From: JANWVO01 sp037446555
Lineage (GTDB): Bacteria; Acidobacteriota; Terriglobia; Bryobacterales; Bryobacteraceae
Assembly: GCA_037446555.1 (NCBI GenBank)
Contig: JBBIIK010000007.1
Coordinates: 32,518-96,517 of the forward strand
Length of the DNA stretch: 64,000 nt
Direction of reading: 5' to 3'
Of the stretch, positions 26,474 to 37,610 are shown in pieces. The notes beneath the pieces are model-generated. The model had not been told where the DNA came from. It searched no databases and saw nothing but the letters and a program-made list of their open reading frames with translations. The number at the start of each line of letters is the position of its first letter. The first letter of the stretch is position 1. Both the position numbers and the translations under genes were made by a program.

Positions 26474-27264
26474 CGTTTCAGCTCAAACCAGAACTCCACC
26501 CGCGCCGGATCGCCTTCACAGCCCGGCGGCACAGGCTCGAACGGGCTTGCCTCCAAGATAGCGCGCTGCGCCGAGTAATCGAGCGCCACGTTCCCGCTCG
26601 ATTGCACCAGCCGCACGTTGCGCACCTGCCCGTTGCGATGCAGTTCGAACACCACGACCGCCGGTGGCAGCGTGCGGATGCGCGGGTCGATCTGCTCCGT
26701 CCGCCACCTCTGCGCCACACGGTCCCGCAGCACCGTCACATAGCCGCCGCAGCGCGCGCCAAACGGCGCCCCGCTGCCGACGCCTATGTTGCCCGCCCCG
26801 GGCGCCATCGCATACATTGGGCTCGACGCCGCCTGCCCTCCGCGGCTGAATACCTGGTTCTCGGAAAACTCCCGCACGTCCCGCCTCGCTATGTCCGCCC
26901 GCGGGCTCCTCTCCGTGCGCGGTGCCTTGCGGCTCTTCAGTGCAATCGCGTCGGGCTCCGGCTTCTTCGCCGCCTTCTTCGTCTCTTGCTTCGGAGGCGT
27001 GGGAATCTGCGAATCGGTATCCGATGCCACCCGGTTCACGGGTCCACTGCGGCCAGGGATCGGAATGTTCCGCACCGGACTCACGCTGTATGCGCCGCCG
27101 CCTCCCGGCGAATTCGGGTCGCCCCAAGGCTGCCGCTTGCCGATCCCGGTCCACGCCGTCGCCGCGATCAGCCCGAACACGGTGGCGTGCAGCGCCAGCG
27201 AGGCCAGCAGCGGGCGCCGGAACTCGTCCCGCTCCTCCAGCACCTCGACGTGGCGCAGATCCAT
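26470..27264 (-). CDS. TonB/TolA-type energy transducer of the Tol system
   Basis: A 264-residue protein with one N-terminal membrane span (LLASLALHATVFGLIAATAW), a Pro/Lys-rich periplasmic linker (PTPPKQETKKAAKKPEPD) and a TonB C-terminal domain (YVTVLRDRVAQRWR through RAILEASPFEPVP). It occupies the tolA position between tolR and tolB. In acidobacteria TolA is commonly replaced by such a TonB-like protein. It would couple the TolQR proton motor to the outer membrane partners. Confidence 0.88.
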   Translation of the reverse strand: MDLRHVEVLEERDEFRRPLLASLALHATVFGLIAATAWTGIGKRQPWGDPNSPGGGGAYSVSPVRNIPIPGRSGPVNRVASDTDSQIPTPPKQETKKAAKKPEPDAIALKSRKAPRTERSPRADIARRDVREFSENQVFSRGGQAASSPMYAMAPGAGNIGVGSGAPFGARCGGYVTVLRDRVAQRWRTEQIDPRIRTLPPAVVVFELHRNGQVRNVRLVQSSGNVALDYSAQRAILEASPFEPVPPGCEGDPARVEFWFELKR

Positions 27265-27277
27265 GGCTCCCCGTCTT

Positions 27278-27730
27278 TCATCGTCCCCTGTCTTCGGGCT
27301 GCGTCACCACCCGCACGTCCAGCCCCCGCTCGCCCAGCGCGCTGATCACCTGCGCGATCGGGTCCCAGATCGTCTGGCTGTCAGCCCGCACGTACACCGC
27401 CTTCGAGCCCGGGAACCGCCGCGCAAACTCCTCCCCCAGCCGGTGGATGTTCACCGGCGTCTCGTTCAGATACAGCTCTCCGTTGCGCGTCAGCGTCACC
27501 ACCGGCAGTTCTTCGGCGCTGTCGCGCACCTGCTTCACCTTCGGCACCTGCACTTCCAGGCCGAATTCCATCACATGCGCTGTCAGCATGAAGATGATCA
27601 GCAGCACGAGCACCACGTCCACCAGCGGCACCACGTTGATCTCCGACAGCGCCCCCACGCTCCGCCGCCGGTAGCCCCCGCCGCCGCGCCCCGCGCCTCC
27701 GTTCCCGCCGCCGTTGACAGAGAACGCCAT
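27278..27730 (-). CDS. tolR: TolR/ExbD family biopolymer transport protein
   Basis: A 150-residue protein with a Gly-rich N-terminus, one membrane span (INVVPLVDVVLVLLIIFMLTA) that contains the essential proton-path Asp, and a periplasmic domain ending with an ExbD pattern (AVYVRADSQTIWDPIAQVIS). It lies 4 nt after tolQ. Confidence 0.93.
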   Translation of the reverse strand: MAFSVNGGGNGGAGRGGGGYRRRSVGALSEINVVPLVDVVLVLLIIFMLTAHVMEFGLEVQVPKVKQVRDSAEELPVVTLTRNGELYLNETPVNIHRLGEEFARRFPGSKAVYVRADSQTIWDPIAQVISALGERGLDVRVVTQPEDRGR

Positions 27731-27734
27731 CGCT

Positions 27735-28421
27735 TTACTCCTCGAACTGCCGCTCCACCCTGTTCAGGAACTCCAGCGCAAAGTCGTCCATGCGCGCCGC
27801 GAATTCCGTGATCGCGTGCCCGAATGCGTTGTACGCCACCGCCGCCGGAATCGCCGCCGCCAGCCCCGCCGCCGTCGCGATCAGCGCCTCGCTGATGCCC
27901 GGCGCCACCGCCCGCAGGCTCGCGCTTCCCGCCGTGCCCAGCCCCTGGAACGCATCAATGATGCCCAGCACAGTCCCGAACAGCCCGACGAACGGAGACA
28001 CCGTCGCCGTCGTCGCCAGCCAGCTCATCCGCCGTTCCAGCCGCGCCACCTCCTCGCTGATCCCCAGTTGCAACGCCCGCTCCAGCGCGTTCTTGTTCAC
28101 GATCCGCCCCCGCGCTTTCAGCTGCCGCGCCACTTCCTGATAGCCGAAGTCGAAAACCCCGGTCAGCGGCGACACCCGGAACTGCTCCAGCGCCACCGCC
28201 ACCGCCTCCAGCCCCGGCGCCTTGCGGAACGCCCGCAGAAAAGACGTGTTCGCCTCCCCGCTGTGGCGGAACTGCGACCACTTGGCGAAGATCACCGCCC
28301 AGCTCATCAGCGACGCCGCCAGCAGCAGCAACAGAACGAACTTCGCCACCGGCGAGGCGGCCTGTACCAGATCCCACAGCGAATGCTGCCGCAGGAGCGC
28401 AGCAGGCAGGCTTTCAAACAA
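27735..28421 (-). CDS. tolQ: TolQ/ExbB/MotA family proton channel protein
   Basis: A 228-residue inner-membrane protein with three spans: VAKFVLLLLLAASLMSWAVIF near the N-terminus and the conserved pair around ATTATVSPFVGLFGTVLGI and IATAAGLAAAIPAAVAYN. Those two segments are the MotA/TolQ/ExbB core. The TTG start is supported by GGGAG 8 nt upstream and by in-frame stops above it. It is the first gene of the tol-pal run; a TATGAT hexamer at 28459-28454 could be the -10, but no good -35 was found. Confidence 0.93.
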   Translation of the reverse strand: MFESLPAALLRQHSLWDLVQAASPVAKFVLLLLLAASLMSWAVIFAKWSQFRHSGEANTSFLRAFRKAPGLEAVAVALEQFRVSPLTGVFDFGYQEVARQLKARGRIVNKNALERALQLGISEEVARLERRMSWLATTATVSPFVGLFGTVLGIIDAFQGLGTAGSASLRAVAPGISEALIATAAGLAAAIPAAVAYNAFGHAITEFAARMDDFALEFLNRVERQFEE

Positions 28422-28550
28422 GAGGCACGCTCCCTGTCGGATACTTCAAGTTCATCATAACGGAGCCGCCTGGCGCGCTGCTCCAAATCATTTTCAGACT
28501 TTTCTGTTTTCATCATGCTCGCCCCGGGCACCTCTGCCCGCCGGGGATTT

Positions 28551-28556
28551 TATACT
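28551..28556 (+). promoter_or_regulatory. -10-like element of recN
   Basis: TATACT ends exactly 8 nt before the recN ATG, which would place transcription start within about two bases of the start codon. No convincing -35 and no ribosome-binding site are visible. Confidence 0.5.
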
Positions 28557-28564
28557 TGTGCTGA

Positions 28565-30238
28565 ATGCTGGTGGAACTCGCCGTCGAAAACCTCGCCGTC
28601 GTCGAGCGCCTCCGCCTGCGCCTGCACCCGGGCTTCAATGTCCTCACCGGTGAAACCGGCAGCGGCAAGAGCCTGATCGTCGGCGCGCTCAGCCTCCTGT
28701 TCGGCGGACGCGCCTCCCCGGACATGATCCGCACCGGCGAGGAACGCGCGCTCGTCTCCGGCATCTTCGAACTTCCCTCCGACGCCCGCCTCCGCTCCCT
28801 GCTCGAACAGGCGGGCATCGCCGCCGAAGACGGCGAACTCCTTCTCGAACGCGAAATCACCGCCGCCGGCAAGTCGCGCGCCTGGGCGGGCTCCCGCCCC
28901 GTCACTGTAGCCTTCCTCCGCGACCTCGCGCCGTTCCTCGGAGACATCCACGGGCAGCACGACCAGCAGAAGCTCTTTTCCGCCGACGCGCAGCGCGAAA
29001 TGCTTGACGCCGCCGCCGGCGCCGGCACGCTGCTCGCCGAGGTGCTCGATCACTGGCACGCCTGGCGCGCCGCCCTGCATGAACTGGCCGAACTCGGCCG
29101 CGCCGAACAGGACCGGCTCCGCCTCGCCGACCTCTGGTCCATGCAGCGCAACGAAATCGCCGCCGCCGCCCTCCACCCCGGCGAGGACGCGCAGCTCGAA
29201 AACGAACGCCGCGTCCTCCGTAACTTCGCCCGCCTCAGCGAAGCCGTTTCCGCCGCCTACGAGCTCATCCAAGAATCGGAAGCCAGCGCATCCGGCGCCG
29301 TGGCGCAGGCCCTGAAGCGCCTTGAGGATGCCGCCCGTATCGACTCGACGCTCGCGCCCGTGGCCGAGGCCCTCCGCCCCGCCCAGATCTCCTTGCAGGA
29401 GGCCTCCCACGAACTGCGCCACTACCTCGGCCGTCTTGAAGCCGACCCGCGCCGCCTCGAGGAAGTCGAGTCCCGCCTTGCGCTCATCGAGCGCCTGAAG
29501 CGCAAGTACGGCTCCACCGTCGAGGAGATCCTTGCCTTCCACGACGACGTCGCCGCTCGCCTCGCCTCGCTGGAAAGCGCCAGCGAACGGCGCGCCGCGC
29601 TGGAGGCTGCCATCGCCGAACATGAGGCCCGCTACCGGGAACTCAGCCTCCAGCTCCGAGAACTGCGCCAGCGCGCCGCCCGCAAGCTCTCACGCAAGGT
29701 CCAGGACGAGCTCGCGGGCCTCGCCATGCCGGGCGCCGTCTTCCGCGTCCTGCTTGAGCCGTGCGATCCGGGCGAAACCGGCATGGACCGCGTCTGCTTC
29801 CTCTTCTCCGCAAACGCCGGCGAGGAGCCGCGCCCGCTCGACCGCGTCGCCAGCGGCGGCGAGCTGTCCCGCGCCGCCCTCGCCATCAAAACCTGCATGG
29901 CGCCGGCGGAGACGGACCTCGCTCTCACGCTGGTCTTTGACGAAGTCGACGCGGGCGTCGGCGGCGCCGCCGGCGAGATGATCGGCCGCCGCCTGCGCGA
30001 GCTCTCGCGCCGCCACCAGGTGCTTTGCGTCACCCATCTCGCGCAAATCGCCGGCTTCGCCGATCACCACTACGCCGTCTCGAAAAGCGAAGCCGGCGGC
30101 CGCACCGCCGCCGGCGTCGAATCGCTCGGCAAAAAGGAACGCATCCGCGAAATCGCGCGCATGCTCTCCGGGCAGAAGCTCACGCCCGAGGCCCTGCGCC
30201 ACGCCGAAAAACTGATCGAGCAGTTCTCGGCCGCCTGA
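28565..30238 (+). CDS. recN: DNA repair protein RecN
   Basis: A 557-residue SMC-like ATPase for double-strand-break repair. Walker A is GETGSGKSLIVGAL (about residue 30), the long central coiled coil spans about 150-370, and the C-terminal half carries ASGGELSRAALAIK (ABC signature) and LTLVFDEVDAGVGG (Walker B), then VLCVTHLAQIA. Length and order match the family. Divergent from the tol operon; convergent with the sugar isomerase gene, 9 nt apart. Confidence 0.96.
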   Translation: MLVELAVENLAVVERLRLRLHPGFNVLTGETGSGKSLIVGALSLLFGGRASPDMIRTGEERALVSGIFELPSDARLRSLLEQAGIAAEDGELLLEREITAAGKSRAWAGSRPVTVAFLRDLAPFLGDIHGQHDQQKLFSADAQREMLDAAAGAGTLLAEVLDHWHAWRAALHELAELGRAEQDRLRLADLWSMQRNEIAAAALHPGEDAQLENERRVLRNFARLSEAVSAAYELIQESEASASGAVAQALKRLEDAARIDSTLAPVAEALRPAQISLQEASHELRHYLGRLEADPRRLEEVESRLALIERLKRKYGSTVEEILAFHDDVAARLASLESASERRAALEAAIAEHEARYRELSLQLRELRQRAARKLSRKVQDELAGLAMPGAVFRVLLEPCDPGETGMDRVCFLFSANAGEEPRPLDRVASGGELSRAALAIKTCMAPAETDLALTLVFDEVDAGVGGAAGEMIGRRLRELSRRHQVLCVTHLAQIAGFADHHYAVSKSEAGGRTAAGVESLGKKERIREIARMLSGQKLTPEALRHAEKLIEQFSAA

Positions 30239-30247
30239 CGCGCCCCT

Positions 30248-31657
30248 TCAGCCCCTGTGCCAGTACATCTCCCAGCCGAGGTACTTGCGCCCGGCTTCGT
30301 ACAACGCCCCCGCCACCTGCGAAAGGTTCGCCGCCACGTGGTGCTCGAAGCCGTTCTCGCAGATGTAGTGCAGCAGCGCCTGCAGGTTGGGGATCCGCGC
30401 CACGCCCGCGCCGCCGAACGTCTCCAGCGGATCGCTGGTGAACTCGCCTTCGCCGACATACGCCTTCAGCTTGCCCTCGGCGTCGCAGGTCGAAAGCCGC
30501 AGGTAGGTCATCGGACCCGCCTTCACGCGTCCCACTACGGTGCCGAACGTGTTCAGCTTGCCCACCGTCCCGGCGATGATCTCTTGATAGTCCATCCGCG
30601 CCGACTCGAAGAAGTGCTTCGGCAGGTTCGAGCAGTGGAAGCACACCGCCTTGTCCGGATCGTCGCCGTAGTTGTTGTTCCAGTCCAGCAGCGCGCTCGG
30701 CGTGCCGGAAGCCAGCGCCAGCGCGTACATCGCCACCACGCCCGGCACGTCCACCTCGCACGCGCTCGGCAGCAGCCGGTTCGACATCATGCTCATCACC
30801 GTGCACGGCACCACGCCGAAGTACTCTTCCATCGACGTCCAGCACTGCACCGCCGTCACCGTGATCTCGTTGTCCGCCATCCACCGGTCCACCACCACCG
30901 CCAGCTTCGCCATCTTCACCAGCGCCGCTGCGTCGATCCCCGCCGTGCTCACATAGCTCTGCATCTCGCCGAGCTTTGCCTGCACCGCCGCGTCGTCGTC
31001 CTTCAGCCGCCCGATGCGCCCGAAGATCTCCGACAGGTCGATCGTGTCCACATCGATCCCCGACGCCTCCAGCAGCTTTTCGCTGTACCGCACCGTGTTG
31101 AACGCCGCCGGCCGCGCGCCGATCGCCCCCACCCGGCACTTCCTCAGCCCGTTCACCACCCGGCACACCGCCGCAAACCACTCCAGGTCCGCCGCGAACT
31201 CCGCGCTGGACGGCGAAACGGTGTGCAGCTTCGTCAGCGAACAGGGAATGCCGAACTGCTTCAGATTGTTGCAGACGCTCATCTTGCCGCAGAAGCTGTC
31301 GCGCCGGTCGGCAATCGTCATGCTCGACGCCCGGTCCGGCGTCGCCTGTACCAGCACCGGCACGCGCAGCCCCGCGCCGCGCAGCGCTTCCGCCACTCCT
31401 CGCTCGTCGCCGAAGTTCGGCAGAGTCACGATCACGCCATCGATCTCGTGCCGGTGGCGGTCGAACAGCTCCGCGCACTTCTTTGCGTCCGCGCGCGTCT
31501 CCACCGCTCCGTGCTTGGTGTCTTCCGGCTTCAGCACCACCACGCCATAGCCGAGCTTCTCCAATACCTGGATCATCTCCTCCCGGCCCGACTTCGCCAG
31601 GTGGTCCGGGAAAAATCCCCGGTTGCCGACGATCACCCCGAACGTCTGTTTCTTCAT
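30248..31657 (-). CDS. L-fucose/L-arabinose isomerase family protein
   Basis: A 469-residue protein with the layout of fucose/arabinose isomerases: an N-terminal Rossmann-like domain (TFGVIVGNRGFFPDHLAKSGR), a middle domain (VQATPDRASSMTIADRRDSFCGK), and a C-terminal part with LLDWNNNYGDDPDKAVCFHCSN, where acidic and His metal ligands are expected. The precise sugar is not determined. The ATG at 31657 has AGGAG 8 nt upstream and a near-consensus promoter; an LacI-type operator lies between them. No sugar transporter or regulator gene is adjacent. Confidence 0.88.
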   Translation of the reverse strand: MKKQTFGVIVGNRGFFPDHLAKSGREEMIQVLEKLGYGVVVLKPEDTKHGAVETRADAKKCAELFDRHRHEIDGVIVTLPNFGDERGVAEALRGAGLRVPVLVQATPDRASSMTIADRRDSFCGKMSVCNNLKQFGIPCSLTKLHTVSPSSAEFAADLEWFAAVCRVVNGLRKCRVGAIGARPAAFNTVRYSEKLLEASGIDVDTIDLSEIFGRIGRLKDDDAAVQAKLGEMQSYVSTAGIDAAALVKMAKLAVVVDRWMADNEITVTAVQCWTSMEEYFGVVPCTVMSMMSNRLLPSACEVDVPGVVAMYALALASGTPSALLDWNNNYGDDPDKAVCFHCSNLPKHFFESARMDYQEIIAGTVGKLNTFGTVVGRVKAGPMTYLRLSTCDAEGKLKAYVGEGEFTSDPLETFGGAGVARIPNLQALLHYICENGFEHHVAANLSQVAGALYEAGRKYLGWEMYWHRG

Positions 31658-31669
31658 ATGAGTTTCTCC

Positions 31670-31683
31670 TGCAAACGATTGCA
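31670..31683. promoter_or_regulatory. LacI-family type operator before the sugar isomerase gene
   Basis: TGCAAACGATTGCA fits the LacI/GalR consensus TGnAAnCGnTTnCA at every defined position. It lies just downstream of the predicted transcription start and upstream of the ribosome-binding site, a position suited to repression. Confidence 0.72.
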
Positions 31684-31691
31684 ATGCTGCG

Positions 31692-31720
31692 ATTCTATCT
31701 TTTTCCCCACCCCCGGTCAA
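31692..31720 (-). promoter_or_regulatory. Sigma70-type promoter of the sugar isomerase gene
   Basis: On the minus strand TTGACC (31720-31715), a 17-nt spacer and TAGAAT (31697-31692). This is the best promoter match in the window; the expected start near 31685 gives a leader of about 28 nt containing AGGAG. Confidence 0.78.
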
Positions 31721-31762
31721 TGAATCCGTCCACGCCCGGCCTGTTAAACTGATAGTTCCCCT

Positions 31763-32002
31763 GTGACCAGAATCCTCAGGCTGCTGGCCGGTATCGGATT
31801 GTGTATCCTTGGCATCATCGGATGGCTTCTGCCCATCATGCCCGGCTGGGCCTTCATGATCCCGGGGCTGATCATCTTGTCTGACTTCTTCCCGCCCTTG
31901 CGGCGGGCTCTCCATTGGGCCCGCGACCGGGTGAAGGAAGAAGCGGCCCGGCTCAGAAACAGGCCCGGCGGCGCCGGTCCGGAGAAGCCGCCCAAGTACT
32001 AG
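31763..32002 (+). CDS. Small PGPGW-type transmembrane protein
   Basis: Seventy-nine residues with a GTG start. Two hydrophobic segments flank the motif LLPIMPGWAFMIPGLIIL, which defines the PGPGW family of putative membrane proteins of unknown function, and the C-terminus is a basic amphipathic helix (RALHWARDRVKEEAARLR). It ends 4 nt before the DAHP synthase gene, so the two are probably cotranscribed without known functional link. Confidence 0.82.
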   Translation: MTRILRLLAGIGLCILGIIGWLLPIMPGWAFMIPGLIILSDFFPPLRRALHWARDRVKEEAARLRNRPGGAGPEKPPKY

Positions 32003-32006
32003 TCCC

Positions 32007-33077
32007 ATGCCGTACCGTACCGACGACGTCCGCATCCAGCAGATCTACGAGCTCGTCACGCCGCAGGCGCTGCTGGACCAGTTTCCGTTGCGCAACGAAG
32101 GCGCCAAGCTCATCTACGACGCCCGCCACACCATCCATGACCTTCTCTACGGCCGCGACAACCGCCTCGCCGTCGTCGCCGGCCCCTGCTCCATCCACGA
32201 TGTCGCCGCCGCCGAGGACTATGCCGGCCGCCTCTTGGACCTCGCCCATCAGTACCGCGACGCGCTCTTCGTCATCATGCGCGTCTACTTTGAAAAGCCC
32301 CGCACCACCGTCGGCTGGAAGGGCCTCATCAACGATCCCTTCCTCGACGGCAGCTTCCAGATCAACGAGGGCCTCCGCCGCGCCCGCGGCCTCCTGCTCC
32401 GCCTCACGCAGTTGGGCATGCCCTGCGCCACCGAGTTCCTCGACATGATCACGCCCCAGTACATCGGCGACCTCATCTCCTACGGCGCCATCGGCGCGCG
32501 CACCACCGAAAGCCAGGTCCACCGCGAACTCGCCAGCGGACTCTCCTGCCCCGTCGGATTCAAGAACGGCACCGACGGCAACTTCAAAGTCGCCATCGAC
32601 GCCATCCGCGCCGCGCGCATCTCCCACCACTTCCTCTCCGTCACCAAGGCCGGCCACTCCGCCATCGTCTGCACCAAGGGCAACCGCGACTGCCACGTCA
32701 TCCTCCGCGGCGGCAAGCTGCCCAACTTCGACGAACAGTCCATCGAAACCGTGTTGCTCAGCCTCCGCGGCGCCAAGCTCCCCGACCGCGTCATGGCGGA
32801 CTGCTCCCACGCCAACTCGCTCAAGAACTACCGCCTCCAGTCCGCCGTCGCCCGCAATCTCGCCATGCAGATCGCCGCCGGCCAGCAGGGCATCTTCGGC
32901 GTCATGCTCGAATCCTTCCTCGTCGCCGGGCGCCAGGACCTCGTCCCCGGCCAGCCCCTTGTCTACGGCCAGTCGATCACCGACGCCTGCATCGACCTCG
33001 AAGAAACGCGCCAGATCTTCGACCTCCTCGCCGAAGCCACCCTCCACCGCATGACCGCCTCCGCCCAGGCCATCTGA
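32007..33077 (+). CDS. 3-deoxy-7-phosphoheptulonate synthase, class I (AroG type)
   Basis: A 356-residue DAHP synthase, catalysing the first step of the shikimate pathway from phosphoenolpyruvate and erythrose 4-phosphate. Motifs: AGPCSIHD, YFEKPRTTVGWKGLINDP, the PEP-binding CPVGFKNGTDGN, HVILRGG and DCSHANSLKNY, all standard in the AroFGH class. Length equals the E. coli isozymes; sensitivity to a particular aromatic amino acid cannot be assigned. Separated by 31 nt from uvrA. Confidence 0.96.
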   Translation: MPYRTDDVRIQQIYELVTPQALLDQFPLRNEGAKLIYDARHTIHDLLYGRDNRLAVVAGPCSIHDVAAAEDYAGRLLDLAHQYRDALFVIMRVYFEKPRTTVGWKGLINDPFLDGSFQINEGLRRARGLLLRLTQLGMPCATEFLDMITPQYIGDLISYGAIGARTTESQVHRELASGLSCPVGFKNGTDGNFKVAIDAIRAARISHHFLSVTKAGHSAIVCTKGNRDCHVILRGGKLPNFDEQSIETVLLSLRGAKLPDRVMADCSHANSLKNYRLQSAVARNLAMQIAAGQQGIFGVMLESFLVAGRQDLVPGQPLVYGQSITDACIDLEETRQIFDLLAEATLHRMTASAQAI

Positions 33078-33108
33078 GCCCGCCCGCCTGCGGGACAATG
33101 AAATTTCC

Positions 33109-35871
<2,763 letters not shown>

Positions 35872-35879
35872 GAGCCGCC

Positions 35880-36839
35880 TTGAGCAAGTACCGCGAGCCG
35901 CCCCTCGACTTCACCCGCCTCTCCACCATCCCGCTGGCCGAGCGCGGCGGCAAAGTGCGCATCGAGCACATGGCCGCGCCCCACCGCAAGGGCGCGGCTC
36001 TCACCGAGTGGCTCGACAAGCTTCCGCGCCTCCTCGCCGCGGATGCGCTCCGCGCCGTCGTCTCAGCCATCCTCGAAGCCCGCCGCCGCGGCCGGGCCAT
36101 CCTCTGGGGCTTGGGCGGCCACGTCGTCAAGTGCGGCCTCGCCCCCGTCTTGATCGACCTCATGGATCGCGGCTTCGTCACCGCGCTCGCCATGAACGGA
36201 GCCACCTCGATCCACGATTTCGAGATCGCCCTCGCCGGCTGCACCAGCGAGGACGTCGAGGCCGTGCTCCCGGACGGGCGCTTCGGCTCCGCGGAGGAGA
36301 CCGGCAGGCTCATGAACCAGGCCATCGCCGGCGCCGAGGCCTCGGACTGCGGTTTGGGAGAAGCACTCGGCGCCGCGCTCGACTCCCTCGCCCCACCGCA
36401 GTTTGCCTCTTGCTCTCTCCTGCTGCAAGCCTGGCGCCGCGCGGTTCCGGTCACCGTCCACGTCGCCGTCGGAACGGACACGCCGCACACCCATCCCGCC
36501 GCTTCCGGCGCCGCCATCGGCGCCGCCACTCACCGCGACTTCCGCCTTTTCTGCTCTTTGGTCCGCGGACTCGACGGCGGCGGCGTGTATCTGAACGTCG
36601 GCTCCGCCGTCGTACTGCCGGAGGTGTTCCTCAAGGCGGTCTCTGTCGTGCGCAATCTCCGCTATCCGCTCGCGGGCTTCACCACTGTCAATTTCGACTT
36701 CCTCCAGCACTACCGCCCGCGCCTGAACGTCGTGGAACGCCCGCACGCACGCTCCGGCGGCGCAGGCTACTCCATCACGGGCCATCACGAAATCCTGCTG
36801 CCCTTGCTCGCTGCTCTTTTGGTCGAGGCCGAGTCATGA
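35880..36839 (+). CDS. Deoxyhypusine-synthase-like protein of unknown function
   Basis: A 319-residue protein with GLGGHVVKCGLAPVLIDLMD and ALAMNGATSIHDFEIALAG, then FGSAEETGRLMNQAI, VGTDTPHTHPAASGAAIGA and GGVYLNVGSAVVLPEVFLKAV. This conserved bacterial family looks distantly like deoxyhypusine synthase (NAD-binding Rossmann-like folds with GGH/GxG motifs), but the catalytic-Lys segment of true deoxyhypusine synthases is not visible and bacteria lack eIF5A. I place it by memory of the family pattern only; the reaction is unknown. The stop overlaps the next start as ATGA. Confidence 0.72.
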   Translation: MSKYREPPLDFTRLSTIPLAERGGKVRIEHMAAPHRKGAALTEWLDKLPRLLAADALRAVVSAILEARRRGRAILWGLGGHVVKCGLAPVLIDLMDRGFVTALAMNGATSIHDFEIALAGCTSEDVEAVLPDGRFGSAEETGRLMNQAIAGAEASDCGLGEALGAALDSLAPPQFASCSLLLQAWRRAVPVTVHVAVGTDTPHTHPAASGAAIGAATHRDFRLFCSLVRGLDGGGVYLNVGSAVVLPEVFLKAVSVVRNLRYPLAGFTTVNFDFLQHYRPRLNVVERPHARSGGAGYSITGHHEILLPLLAALLVEAES

Positions 36840-37564
36840 CCACGCCCGCCCCGCCCCTCACGCCGCGCCGCGATCCTTTCTGGACATGGACAGATGCACT
36901 TCTGCTTGCTGTGCTCACCGTGCCGTGCTTTGCCCTGGCACTGGCCCTCACGCACGGTGTCTTTCTTCTTCTGCCGCGCCTGCCCGGCGAAGCCGTCCGC
37001 GTGCTCAGCATGCAGTTCGCCGCATACGGATTCTGGTTCGGCGCGCTGTGGCTCATCCTTCGGCAGCGTTACCAGGCGCCGTTCTGGAGTTCGCTCGGAT
37101 GGCGTTTCCCGTGGCCCAACATGGCCTTCACCGGCATCCTCGGCCCGGGGCTCGTCATCGTGGTCGCCGTCCTCGGAGAAGCGCTCCACACACCAGTGAT
37201 TGACAATGCCGTGGCGCGCCTCTTGCGTGACCGCTGGTCCATCCTGCTGGTCGGGGCATTTGCCGTCTCCCTCGGGCCGCTCGCCGAGGAGCTGATCTTC
37301 CGCGGCTTCGTCCAGCCCCTGGCCGTCCGCACCTTCGGCAAGTGGGCCGGCATCACCCTGGCTAGCGCTCCGTTCGCGCTCTTGCACGGCCCGCAATATG
37401 CCTGGAACTGGCAGCACGTGCTGCTGCTCTTCCTCGCTTCTTTCGTCTTCGGCTACACGCGGCACCGCACCGGCTCCACCGCCGCCTCCACTGTGGTCCA
37501 CGCCACCTACAACCTCACTTTCTTCGTCGGCTATCTGGCCCAACGGCGCGAGTTGTTGTCGTAG
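36836..37564 (+). CDS. CPBP family intramembrane metalloprotease
   Basis: A 242-residue polytopic membrane protein (about six or seven spans). The Abi/CPBP catalytic motifs are in order: EELIFRGF (EExxxR), the His of ALLHGPQYAWNW and HATYN (HxxxN). Family members cleave CaaX-like prenylated or other membrane substrates, or act in bacteriocin self-immunity. The start is defined by the ATGA overlap with the upstream gene. No obvious substrate is encoded nearby. Confidence 0.9.
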   Translation: MTTPAPPLTPRRDPFWTWTDALLLAVLTVPCFALALALTHGVFLLLPRLPGEAVRVLSMQFAAYGFWFGALWLILRQRYQAPFWSSLGWRFPWPNMAFTGILGPGLVIVVAVLGEALHTPVIDNAVARLLRDRWSILLVGAFAVSLGPLAEELIFRGFVQPLAVRTFGKWAGITLASAPFALLHGPQYAWNWQHVLLLFLASFVFGYTRHRTGSTAASTVVHATYNLTFFVGYLAQRRELLS

Positions 37565-37610
37565 TTCCGGCCTCCGCCCGCGCCCGCATGGTTCAATGGA
37601 AGTTTCCCTT

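Noticed and set aside
28307..28531. Small minus-strand frame overlapping the tolQ start
   Set aside because: It has no ribosome-binding site, its C-terminal part is only the shifted tolQ reading, and TTG with GGGAG in the tolQ frame explains the region better.
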